Assembly: GCA_900467745.1 (NCBI GenBank)
Contig: UBQW01000067.1
Coordinates: 1 to 62,673 of the forward strand
Direction: 5' to 3'
DNA length: 62,673 nucleotides
From: Hyphomicrobiales bacterium
GTDB taxonomy: Bacteria > Pseudomonadota > Alphaproteobacteria > Rhizobiales > Rhizobiaceae
Part shown: piece after piece, positions 53,397 to 61,410 of the stretch
Layout: each line of letters starts with the position of its first letter
How positions within the stretch are numbered: the stretch's first letter is position 1
Made by a program: the position numbers and the translations under genes
The notes under the pieces: model-generated
The model's input: only the letters and a program-made list of their open reading frames with translations
What the model was told of the DNA's origin: nothing
Database searches by the model: none

Positions 53397-54785
53397 CTAT
53401 TCATCCGCCCTTCTTTGATCGGCAAGCGAGATCTCATCGATCCAGTTGTCGAGCGCGGCAGCGGCGGCATGCCCTTGGGTAACGATCTCGGGCACCAGGT
53501 CGATATCCGGCAGACTGCCCAGGCCGAGCGGGCCCATGGCAAACAACCCATGAAAGCGCTGCGGTCCCGAGGCCGCGCGGCCGCAGCGATCGACGAGAAT
53601 ACCAAGATCGACCTCGTCACGTTTTGCAAGGCCGGCGCGCAACACGGAGCGATAGAGCGGAGAATCAAGATCCGTTGGCCGCGACCGGCAATCGACAGCC
53701 CTGCTGGCATAAAGCACCTCAGGGCCAGCCGGTCCTGAAAAAAGCACCCCATTCGTCGCGATGCGTTCGACCTTGCCCTTGCGCAGAGTGATAGCACCAT
53801 CTGCGATGGCCTGATGAAGTCGCTCAAAATGCTCAGGTGGCAGACGGTTACGATGGCTATCATATATTGCGCGCACATGGCGCTTGAAGCGGCCGCGCTC
53901 CTCCTCGCTCAGCTCTTGCCACAGATCATGAGCCCGCAGCCTGAAGCCATTCATGATGCCTTGCCAGCCAGTTCCATCGGCATTGGCAGCCTCCGCCGCT
54001 CGACGCAGGTGCCTGAAGGCACCGCGAAGCGTGCGGGGAAACGGCTCATCGGACACGATCGGCACCACGGCCGAGCGGGCATGTGATTGCGGCAGGAAAC
54101 CTGAAGCCGATATCAACGTTACGTGTCCTGCCTGACCGTCTGCCAACAGGCGAAGGGCCCGATCGACCGCACGGACACCGGCGCCGATCACGACGACATT
54201 ATCACCACCGGGGTCTACCTGCCCTCCCGTCGGATTCTCACGCAACCCATAGCCCGTAGCGAGAAAGACCGCATCGAAACGGGCGCTCTGCCGGTCGCCA
54301 AACGAAAGCGAAAATCCCTGTTCCACGCTATGATCCAAGCACGTCACGATCTCGGGACAGATCTGCACGACGACGTCGGTCCTATTTTGCAGCACTTCGG
54401 AGAAGCGCTGATGCACATACAGGGAAAACAGCTCCCCAGGCACGAAGGATTGATCCAGTCCCGCCCCCTCATCGTCGGCGCCATCTCCAAGCGTCTGCTC
54501 GGCCTCGAGCCATCTACTGAAGTCGTCGCGAACCACCGGATCGACGGACAGGTCGCGAACCCGGCTGTTGAGTAACGTCGTTGCCGATTGGCTTACGCCC
54601 CTGCTGAGATCAACCGTCTGTTGCGGGTCATACATGACAAGATGGAATGGCCTTTTGACCGTCCTCAGCAGCGCAATGGCCGTTAAAATGCCGGTGAAGC
54701 CGCGGCCGACGATCGCGACCTTGAACAGCGAACGTGTCTGCAGATTTCGCGTTTGTCCCGAAAAACTGGAGGGGAGCTGTGTCAT
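53397..54785 (-). CDS. FAD/NAD(P)-binding protein (NAD_binding_9-like oxidoreductase)
   Basis: 462 residues. The N-terminal dinucleotide fold reads VAIVGRGFTGILTAIALL, and DAVFLATGYGLRE and VVVIGAGVRAVDRALRLL mark the second nucleotide-binding region. This pattern fits uncharacterised FAD-dependent oxidoreductases with an NAD_binding_9 domain, often found with sulfur-scavenging genes. No specific substrate is indicated. It is divergent from the SfnB-like gene, with a copy of the shared promoter element between them. It is convergent with the D-hydroxyacid dehydrogenase gene. Confidence 0.8.
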   Translation of the reverse strand: MTQLPSSFSGQTRNLQTRSLFKVAIVGRGFTGILTAIALLRTVKRPFHLVMYDPQQTVDLSRGVSQSATTLLNSRVRDLSVDPVVRDDFSRWLEAEQTLGDGADDEGAGLDQSFVPGELFSLYVHQRFSEVLQNRTDVVVQICPEIVTCLDHSVEQGFSLSFGDRQSARFDAVFLATGYGLRENPTGGQVDPGGDNVVVIGAGVRAVDRALRLLADGQAGHVTLISASGFLPQSHARSAVVPIVSDEPFPRTLRGAFRHLRRAAEAANADGTGWQGIMNGFRLRAHDLWQELSEEERGRFKRHVRAIYDSHRNRLPPEHFERLHQAIADGAITLRKGKVERIATNGVLFSGPAGPEVLYASRAVDCRSRPTDLDSPLYRSVLRAGLAKRDEVDLGILVDRCGRAASGPQRFHGLFAMGPLGLGSLPDIDLVPEIVTQGHAAAAALDNWIDEISLADQRRADE

Positions 54786-54859
54786 GCGTCAGTTCCTTTC
54801 CTGCATTGGTCCGGCAGCACGCACCGGCAAATTTACTCGGATCGGGCTAGGGCATATCG

Positions 54860-54878
54860 TCTACCAAAAGCATAGAAA
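54860..54878. promoter_or_regulatory. Shared TCTA-N8-ATAGAAA element, copy 3
   Basis: TCTA (54860-54863), eight bases, then ATAGAAA (54872-54878), in the divergent region between the FAD protein (starts 54785) and the SfnB-like gene (starts 55090). It may serve either or both genes. Confidence 0.65.
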
Positions 54879-55089
54879 TTATGATTGTGAAGGCAAGCTC
54901 TTTTTGAGAGGCCGCGATTGGGGCAAATGCGGCAACGGGCGCAGGGCGGTTTCCCAGTCCTTAGCGGCGCACAATCAGCGACGCCAAAGAAATGACTTTT
55001 CTCGCCTCGGATAGTTTATGGATTTAATGTTCTTTTCTTTCGCTCGCCGATCTTTCATCCATAGTGATCTCAGCCTGGGAGAGCACGAG

Positions 55090-56271
55090 ATGGACAGAAT
55101 ACCTCATGCAACGGGTCGAATTAGCCAGCTGACTGCCCGACTGGCAAGCGAAGAAGAAGCGATCGCAACAGCAAACCAGTTCGCCTGCCGCTATCGGGAA
55201 ATGGCGTCGGCGCCCGATAAGTGTCGGCGTCCGAGCGGCAGTGAATCCGACGCGATATCGCAATCCGGCCTGCTAGCAATTACCGTTCCTCCGGAATATG
55301 GCGGTATCGATATATCTAACGCGGTTCTCGCGAAGATCACCTCGATCCTCTCGCAAGCTGATGCGCGGATTGGCCGGATCGTGGAGAACCATTTTTACAT
55401 TCTTGAGACGCTGAGAACCGACGGGACGCAGGAACAGAAGCGCTACTTCTTCGCACGTGCCCTTGCCGGTGACAGGTTCGCCAGTGTCCCGTCGGAGCGC
55501 GGTTCAAAAACGTCCGCCAATGAAGATATCAGAATTACCCGAGATGGGTTGGGCTATCGCGTCAACGGTTGCGGAGGCGAGGTCGCAAGCGCGGCGTTTG
55601 CGGATTGGATTGCTATCGTCGCGCTGAACCAAGAGGACAGGTTGACCATTTCGTTCGTCCAACATGGAACAGAAGAAACGGGCACTGCAAGCGGCGCGGC
55701 GGTTTTGGACCATGTCTACATCCATGCGGACGCCGTCGTCGCGCACTACAAGAGTTTTGAGCGGCCAACGACGTTGGGCGCATTGGGTCAGGTCCTTGAG
55801 GCTAGCGTCGATCTCGGTATCGCTCGAAGGAGCTTCTCGCAGGTCATCGAGAGCACCAAAATGCACTCCCGATCATCGGTTCATGGCGGCACCCATGAGA
55901 GTTCGGGAGACGCTCGGTCCATCACCCGCATCGGAGCGCTGGCGGTCCGGCTGGAGGCCGTAACTGCCCTGATCGAGAGCGCAGGCCTGAAGGTCGATAT
56001 CGCACAGATCGAGACGACCGAGGAAAACGTGACGGCTGCCGCGCTGGCTGCGGGCGCCGCCAAAATTCTCACGTCGGAGATTGCCATAGACGCCGCTGAA
56101 GCCCTGGTCGAACTCGCCGCAGCGTCAGCCGCAGATGCCGGCCTCACTCGGCTCCGTCAGGAGACCGGCATCCGCGCACAGCTAGATCCCGCGCACAGAA
56201 GATATCACGCCGCCCTCGGCCAATATCATCTCAACGGCATCACACCGCCGATCAGCGGTTTGGGCCTATAG
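55090..56271 (+). CDS. SfnB-family sulfur-acquisition flavoprotein, divergent member
   Basis: 393 residues from an ATG at 55090 with GGGAGAG upstream; the frame reaches back to 55018 without family content. It follows the SfnB pattern: LASEEEAIATANQFACRYRE, ISQSGLLAITVPPEYGGIDI, ITSILSQADARIGRIVENHF, YILETLRTDGTQEQKRYFFA and DRFASVPSERGSKT. The C-terminus ends in YHAALGQYHLNGITPP, where relatives I recall carry a HWRNARTHT-like segment before this point; here that region reads GIRAQLDPAHRRYHAAL. A middle section (about residues 180-215) is also shorter. It may be a drifting or neofunctionalised paralogue. Confidence 0.82.
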   Translation: MDRIPHATGRISQLTARLASEEEAIATANQFACRYREMASAPDKCRRPSGSESDAISQSGLLAITVPPEYGGIDISNAVLAKITSILSQADARIGRIVENHFYILETLRTDGTQEQKRYFFARALAGDRFASVPSERGSKTSANEDIRITRDGLGYRVNGCGGEVASAAFADWIAIVALNQEDRLTISFVQHGTEETGTASGAAVLDHVYIHADAVVAHYKSFERPTTLGALGQVLEASVDLGIARRSFSQVIESTKMHSRSSVHGGTHESSGDARSITRIGALAVRLEAVTALIESAGLKVDIAQIETTEENVTAAALAAGAAKILTSEIAIDAAEALVELAAASAADAGLTRLRQETGIRAQLDPAHRRYHAALGQYHLNGITPPISGLGL

Positions 56272-56403
56272 AGTGACGTGACGATAGACTGACATCGGGC
56301 AAGAGAATGCTCTTTGTCCTGCTATCGCGTGCCTCCTGCTCCTGAGCGCCGCACAATTGCGCGGCGCTGTGGGTTTGTGGCCCTGCATGCTGGGCAACCG
56401 ACT

Positions 56404-56706
56404 TCAGCCGGCAATCTTGGTCATTCGGTGAAGCGCGAAATCAGCGAAGTAGTCGCCAGCGCCAAGCGACTGGAAACGCCGCATCGCGGCGCCCTGCATA
56501 TGAGCGCGCCACGTTTCTTCGCTCTCCCAGCTCTCCACAAAAATGCGAACGCGTCCGTCATCGAGCGACTGGTGCAGTTCGTATCTTAGGCAGCCGTCCT
56601 CGACCAACGTCTCGGCAACAAGCTTTTCCTGGGCTTCACCAAGAAGCGCCTCCTTGCCCGCTTTGGCGGTGGTGATGGCGATAATGGTCAATGGTTCGTT
56701 GGCCAT
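56404..56706 (-). CDS. ABM-domain (antibiotic biosynthesis monooxygenase-like) protein
   Basis: 100 residues, a dimeric ferredoxin-like barrel of the ABM/YgiN type. LTIIAITTAKAGKEALLGEA, EDGCLRYELHQSLDDGRVRI and FVESWESEETWRAHMQG are the family pattern. YgiN-like proteins oxidise quinols or act on small aromatic compounds without cofactors. It follows the SDR gene after nine bases on the same strand, so the two form an operon. Confidence 0.88.
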   Translation of the reverse strand: MANEPLTIIAITTAKAGKEALLGEAQEKLVAETLVEDGCLRYELHQSLDDGRVRIFVESWESEETWRAHMQGAAMRRFQSLGAGDYFADFALHRMTKIAG

Positions 56707-56715
56707 CGATCGTCC

Positions 56716-57507
56716 TCAGGCGATGGTGTTCACGAGGCCGCCATCGGCACGCAGCGCAGCGCCGTTCGTGGCCGATGAGCGAGGGCTGGCGAGATAGGCG
56801 ACGAGGTTGGCCACCTCTTCGGCATCCACCATGCGCTGCAGGATCGAAGCGGCACGCGCGGTTGCGAAGAATTCGGCCTCGATTTGCTTGATCGGTGCAG
56901 ACGGATCGCTGGCCTGGCTGCGCAGAAACGCCTCGATGCCTTCTGAACGCGTCGGCCCCGGCAGGACCGAGTTGACCGTGACGTTGCTGCCGCGCGTCAG
57001 CTGCGCCAATCCGCGCGAGATCGACAGCTGGGCAGTTTTGGTCGTTGCGTAGTGGATCATGTCTTGCGGAATGGCGAGGCCGGATTCGCTCGAGACGAAG
57101 ATGATACGCCCCCAGTTGCGCTCCAGCATGCCGGGAAGATATGCCCGCGACAGACGTACACCGCTCATGACGTTGACGTCGAAGAGGTGGCTCCAATCGG
57201 CGTCGGTGATATCGCCGAAGGCCTTGCTCTCGTAGATGCCGAGATTGTTGACAAGAATATCGACCGCAGGCGCCGCCTTGGCGATGATTTGAGCACCGTC
57301 GGCACTGCTGGCATCGGCGAGCAATCCGTTCACGTCCGATTTGCCGGTTGCCCTAATGGCGGCGACCGCCGCGTCTAGCTTGGCGCCGTCGCGCCCGGTG
57401 ATGATGACGCGCGCACCTTCCGCCGCGAGCCCACGGGCGATTTCAAGACCGATGCCGGCGGTGGCGCCGGTCACGAGTGCGGACTTTCCGGTAAGTTGCA
57501 GGTCCAT
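56716..57507 (-). CDS. Short-chain dehydrogenase/reductase (SDR)
   Basis: 263 residues from an ATG at 57507, with GGAG just upstream; an ATG four codons earlier is possible. NAD(P)-binding motif TGATAGIG, NNLG at the central strand (NNAG in most), catalytic Ser in FVSSESG and YATTK for the YxxxK pair. LVNNLGIYESKAFGDI and the late ADGGLVNT are typical. It is divergent from a LysR regulator, its likely controller, and precedes the ABM gene. The substrate is unknown, but quinone or aromatic alcohol chemistry would fit the ABM partner. Confidence 0.92.
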   Translation of the reverse strand: MDLQLTGKSALVTGATAGIGLEIARGLAAEGARVIITGRDGAKLDAAVAAIRATGKSDVNGLLADASSADGAQIIAKAAPAVDILVNNLGIYESKAFGDITDADWSHLFDVNVMSGVRLSRAYLPGMLERNWGRIIFVSSESGLAIPQDMIHYATTKTAQLSISRGLAQLTRGSNVTVNSVLPGPTRSEGIEAFLRSQASDPSAPIKQIEAEFFATARAASILQRMVDAEEVANLVAYLASPRSSATNGAALRADGGLVNTIA

Positions 57508-57607
57508 TGCGGGCTCCATGTGTTGTGTTGGTGAACACAATCTATGACTTTGCCGCCGAATGAACTATTGCTTTGCGAGAACATGCACCTGTGAACAAGG
57601 ATCATCA

Positions 57608-58534
57608 ATGCCACGCGTCCTGATGGAGCGCTCCGGTGAAATGGAAGTGTTTGCGCGCGTTGTGCGCGATGGCGGCTTCTCCGCCGCTGCCCGCAATCTC
57701 GATCTCACTCCATCGGCGGTCAGCAAGTTGATCGCGCGTCTGGAGGCCCGGCTCGGCACGCGGCTCCTGTTGCGCACGACCCGCGCCTTGACCCTGACCG
57801 AGGAAGGCGAAGCCTATCACCATGCAGCGCTGAAAATTCTGCAGGAGCTTGACGATGCGGATCAGGAGGCCGCGGGCGGTGCGATGAGGGGGCGGCTCAG
57901 GATCAATGCGACCATTCCCTTCGGTACGATGTTCGTGGTGCCGGCCATACCGGATTTCATTGCCGGCAATCCCCATCTAATCGTCGATCTTAGCCTGACC
58001 GACAGCATCGTCGACATGGTGGCCGAACAGACCGACGTCGCCATCCGGATGGGCAATCTGCCAGACAGCGGATTGATCGCCCGCAAACTGGGACAAAGCC
58101 GACGCGTGGTCTGTGCCGCGCCAAGCTATCTCGAACGGCGCGGATATCCGGCAACGCCGGGTGATCTCGAACAGCACGACTGCCTGACATTCAATTTCCG
58201 GCGCGCGCGACCGTCATGGCCGTTTCGCGTCGCGGGACGCGAGGTCGGCCAGCCGGTAAAGGGCAGTATCGTGGTCAACAACGGCGAGACGATGAAACAG
58301 ATGGTGCTCGCGGGCGCTGGCATCGCCCGCATTGGTCTGTTTCATGTGGCGGACGACATCAGGTCCGGACGCCTGGTGCCGCTGCTCGAGGAACACAATC
58401 CAGGAGACCTGGAATTGGTTCACGCGGTCTACGTGGGCGGCGGCCCGCTGCCCCACCGCGTCCGGGCCTTTATAGAGCACATGGTCGTCACCCTGGCCGG
58501 TTCGCCTCTGCTCCATGGAGAGGCGAACCGATGA
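57608..58534 (+). CDS. LysR-family transcriptional regulator
   Basis: 308 residues from an ATG at 57608. The helix-turn-helix reads MEVFARVVRDGGFSAAARNL, LTPSAVSKLIARLEARLGTR and LLLRTTRALTLTEEGEAYH. The effector domain has GRLRINATIPFGTMFVVPAI and DVAIRMGNLPDSGLIARKLG, the pattern of the large DsdC-unlike aromatic/alcohol subgroup. It is divergent from the SDR-ABM pair across 100 bases, which is the obvious target. Confidence 0.92.
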   Translation: MPRVLMERSGEMEVFARVVRDGGFSAAARNLDLTPSAVSKLIARLEARLGTRLLLRTTRALTLTEEGEAYHHAALKILQELDDADQEAAGGAMRGRLRINATIPFGTMFVVPAIPDFIAGNPHLIVDLSLTDSIVDMVAEQTDVAIRMGNLPDSGLIARKLGQSRRVVCAAPSYLERRGYPATPGDLEQHDCLTFNFRRARPSWPFRVAGREVGQPVKGSIVVNNGETMKQMVLAGAGIARIGLFHVADDIRSGRLVPLLEEHNPGDLELVHAVYVGGGPLPHRVRAFIEHMVVTLAGSPLLHGEANR

Positions 58535-58631
58535 CCACAGCAAGGGGGGATGGCTCGTTCGACATGACATCGTAGATACAGGGCGATGCGAGGACCGCCG
58601 CGATCATGACCGCAAAGACAGCTATCTTCAT
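58488..58631 (-). CDS. Possible 47-residue exported peptide
   Basis: ATG at 58631 with GGGAGA eight bases upstream. The N-terminus MKIAVFAVMIAAVLASPC is a plausible signal peptide, followed by about 28 residues without recognised motifs. Its 3' end overlaps the LysR gene by 47 bases on the other strand. It directly follows the Ohr gene on the minus strand (24 bases). No homologue is known to me. Confidence 0.35.
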   Translation of the reverse strand: MKIAVFAVMIAAVLASPCIYDVMSNEPSPLAVVIGSPLHGAEANRPG

Positions 58632-58655
58632 TGTAATGTCTCCCTTGCCGTCCAC

Positions 58656-59072
58656 TTAGACCAATGTCAGCTCGACGGCGATATTGCCGCGCGTTGCCTT
58701 CGAATAGGGGCATGTCTGGTGCGCATCGTCGACAATCGCGCGGGCGAGTTCGGGATCGATTCCCGGCAGGCTGATCGCCAGACGCGCTTGCAGGAAATAG
58801 GCGCCGTCGGTGGTTCCGAGATCAACCTCCGCGTTGACCGCCGTCTCGGCCGGGAGCCTGAGCTGGCGCTTGCCGGCGGCCTTGGTCATCGCGCCGATGA
58901 AGCAAGCCGACCAGCCGGCCGCAAACAGCTGCTCGGGATTCGTGCCCGGCTTGCCGCTGCCGGGAGGCGACAGGCGAATGTCGAGCTGTGCGTCGTCGCT
59001 GCGGGCAAATCCTTCGCGGCCGCCTGTGGTGTGGGTCTTGCCGGTGTAGAGAACGGTATCGATCTTGGTCAT
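58656..59072 (-). CDS. ohr: Organic hydroperoxide resistance protein (Ohr/OsmC family)
   Basis: 138 residues from an ATG at 59072. LYTGKTHTTGGREGFARSDD and the two peroxidatic cysteines, in FAAGWSACFIGAM and AHQTCPYSKAT, are the Ohr pattern, and both Cys are present. Ohr reduces organic hydroperoxides with lipoylated protein partners. No MarR-type ohrR is adjacent, which is the more usual arrangement. It lies downstream of nothing on its own strand and probably has its own promoter in the 187-base gap to 59259. Confidence 0.93.
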   Translation of the reverse strand: MTKIDTVLYTGKTHTTGGREGFARSDDAQLDIRLSPPGSGKPGTNPEQLFAAGWSACFIGAMTKAAGKRQLRLPAETAVNAEVDLGTTDGAYFLQARLAISLPGIDPELARAIVDDAHQTCPYSKATRGNIAVELTLV

Positions 59073-59259
59073 GGAACACTCCTTTGTTGCGTCGCCTTTT
59101 TTCATCGCATGGGCGACGTTGGCTGACAGGGAGTGTTTTGATGGATCCGCGTATCCGGCATGTTTCGGAAAATGCCGGAAGTGTATCAGAACGTACGCAG
59201 AGGCTTCGCAGACATTCAGCCTTACAAAAAGCGCCCGATGATCGGCGAAGCGATCGGTT

Positions 59260-60576
59260 TTAGCGGAGCCGGATCTCCGCCGCCAAGCCGCCGTCCGTGC
59301 GGTTGTAGAGCCGAACCGAGCCGCCGATCGTTGCGGCAAGCTGCTGGGCGATCGCCAGTCCAAGCCCTGTCCCGCCTGTGTCGCGGTTGCGCGACGTCTC
59401 GACCCGGAAGAAGGGCTGCATGGCGCTCTCAAGCATATCGTCGGGGATGCCCGGCCCGCGATCCAAAATGGTGACGACGACATCGCCCTCTCCGCTCCGC
59501 TCGACAGCGATGTCGGCGCTGCCAGCGAACTTGATGGCATTGTCGATGAAGTTCGTGAGAATTCGTCGCAGCGCATGTGGCTTCGTCGACACTGTACCTT
59601 GAACGACGCCGAGCACGGTTACGGCCTTTCCCGTATCCTGATAGTCGTAGGCAATGCTGTCGATGAAGGAAGAGAGATCAATGCGCGAACTCTTTTCGCC
59701 ATTGCCATGCGAGCTTCTCGCATAGGCTATGCCGTCCTGCACCAGTCGCTCAATTTCGCGCAGGTCGTTGACGAGCTTGTCTCTCTCCGGCGTGTCGTCG
59801 GCCATATCGGCGCGCAGCCTCATGCGTGTGATGGGCGTCTGCAGGTCGTGCGAGATCGCCGCGAGGATCTGTACGCGCTCCTCCAGATAATGCCCGATAC
59901 GGTCGCGCATCGCGTTGAAGGCGCGGGCAGCGTGCGCGACTTCGCTCGGCCCCCGCTCGCTCATCGGCTCGCCCTTTTGTGCCGGATCAAGCGTATCGGC
60001 GGCGGCGGCAAGCGCGCTTAGCGGGCGGATGGCCAGGCGCACGGCAAACCAGGTGCATATGACGAGAAGCGCCATCTGCGCGGCGAAGACATAGGGAAGC
60101 CATTCGGCCAGCGGCATGACGCCACGCGGCGTGACGTCAATCGTCAGCGGCGCACCATCAGACAACGTCAGATGGGCCTGGAGTCTCTTGCCGTCACCTG
60201 GGATGGATTCGACCTTGAGGGGAAACTTGCGACCCGCCGCTTCCTCTACCCGTTCCGCGATCTCGGCGCCCCGGCCGGACATGTCGGAAACGCCAGGCAA
60301 GCCGGGACCAAGAACGAGGCGATAATTGCCGCGGCTCAGGCGATCGACCCAATCGGCCCGCTCATTGGCAGGCAGACGGTCGATAACGGCGATCGAGGTC
60401 GCGAGATCGCTTTCCAGCGTGCCCAGCATGACGGCCTTGGCCGACATATAGCGTTCGGCAAACAGGATGCTGAACGACAGGCCATAGGCGATTGCCAGAC
60501 CGGCAAACAGGATGAGAAAGAGCCGGGAGCGCAACGAGCCCGGCCACCAGCCGATGCGAGCGCGCGCCTCGCTCAT
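59260..60576 (-). CDS. Sensor histidine kinase (EnvZ/RstB-like)
   Basis: 438 residues. Two membrane segments (about 18-40 and 162-180) flank a periplasmic domain of about 115 residues, then a HAMP region (RLAIRPLSALAAAADTL). The phosphoacceptor is His243 in LAAISHDLQTPITRMRLR. N box LTNFIDNAIKFAG, G1 DRGPGIPDD, F box FFRVETSRN and G2 GGTGLGLAIAQQL are all present. The start overlaps the regulator gene stop by four bases. The signal is unknown. Confidence 0.94.
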   Translation of the reverse strand: MSEARARIGWWPGSLRSRLFLILFAGLAIAYGLSFSILFAERYMSAKAVMLGTLESDLATSIAVIDRLPANERADWVDRLSRGNYRLVLGPGLPGVSDMSGRGAEIAERVEEAAGRKFPLKVESIPGDGKRLQAHLTLSDGAPLTIDVTPRGVMPLAEWLPYVFAAQMALLVICTWFAVRLAIRPLSALAAAADTLDPAQKGEPMSERGPSEVAHAARAFNAMRDRIGHYLEERVQILAAISHDLQTPITRMRLRADMADDTPERDKLVNDLREIERLVQDGIAYARSSHGNGEKSSRIDLSSFIDSIAYDYQDTGKAVTVLGVVQGTVSTKPHALRRILTNFIDNAIKFAGSADIAVERSGEGDVVVTILDRGPGIPDDMLESAMQPFFRVETSRNRDTGGTGLGLAIAQQLAATIGGSVRLYNRTDGGLAAEIRLR

Positions 60577-61313
60577 GTCCTCGGCTCCGATATTTCAACC
60601 GGAACGGAGAAGACATAGCCTTCGGCGCGCACCGTCTTGATATAAGTCGGCTCGCGCGCATCGTCGCCCAGCCGCTGGCGCACGCGGCTCACCAGAAGAT
60701 CGATCGAGCGGTCGAACAGCTCCGCATCGCGGCCCTGCGTGAGATTGAGCAGCTGGTCGCGGTTGAGGACGCGTTGAGGGTGATCGATGAAGACCCGGAG
60801 CAGCCGGTATTCGGCGCCGCTCAAGGCGATCTCTGTCCCCTCCTTGTCGAGCAGATGGCGGCCGACGGTATCGAGACGCCAGTCGCCAAAGGACAAGAGC
60901 TGACCGGCCTCGGTGATTTGGAGATTGGGCGGCAGCATGCGCGTCCGGCGCAACACCGCCTTGATGCGCGCCAGAAGCTCGCGTGCTGCGAAGGGCTTCG
61001 GCAGATAGTCGTCTGCGCCCATCTCAAGGCCGATAATCCGGTCCATTTCGTCGTCGCGCGCCGTTAGCATCAAAACCGGTATGGCCTTGTGCTTTCCGGC
61101 CCTGAGTTCGCGACACAGCACCAAACCGTCGTCACCCGGCATCATCACGTCGAGCACGATCAGATCGACGGAATTGCCTTCCAGAAAGCTGCGCATCTGG
61201 CGGCCATCGGCTGCGACGGTCGTGCGCAAGCCATTCTTCTTCAGATAGCTCGATACGAGCTCGCGAATCTCACGATCGTCGTCCACGATCAAAATATGGT
61301 CGATGTGCTCCAT
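60573..61313 (-). CDS. OmpR-family response regulator
   Basis: 246 residues. Receiver domain about 1-120 with acidic pocket IVDDDREI, phosphoacceptor Asp55 in LIVLDVMMPGDDG, Thr in MLTARDDE and Lys in YLPKPFAARELLARI. The C-terminal winged helix (about 150-240) has GAEYRLLRVFIDHPQRVLNR and SIDLLVSRVRQRLGDDAREP, ending in IKTVRAEGYVFSVPV. It pairs with the kinase gene that follows. It may control the divergent-looking neighbour, the hydrolase gene upstream on the same strand, which ends 97 bases before. Confidence 0.95.
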   Translation of the reverse strand: MEHIDHILIVDDDREIRELVSSYLKKNGLRTTVAADGRQMRSFLEGNSVDLIVLDVMMPGDDGLVLCRELRAGKHKAIPVLMLTARDDEMDRIIGLEMGADDYLPKPFAARELLARIKAVLRRTRMLPPNLQITEAGQLLSFGDWRLDTVGRHLLDKEGTEIALSGAEYRLLRVFIDHPQRVLNRDQLLNLTQGRDAELFDRSIDLLVSRVRQRLGDDAREPTYIKTVRAEGYVFSVPVEISEPRT

Positions 61314-61410
61314 GTCTCGTCTTTCACACGATTCGCGGCCTTAAAGTCAGCTATTAGTTTCGCGTCGGCCACCGCGAGTAAAGGAGATTTCTCGCAGGTG
61401 GCCGATCGCT

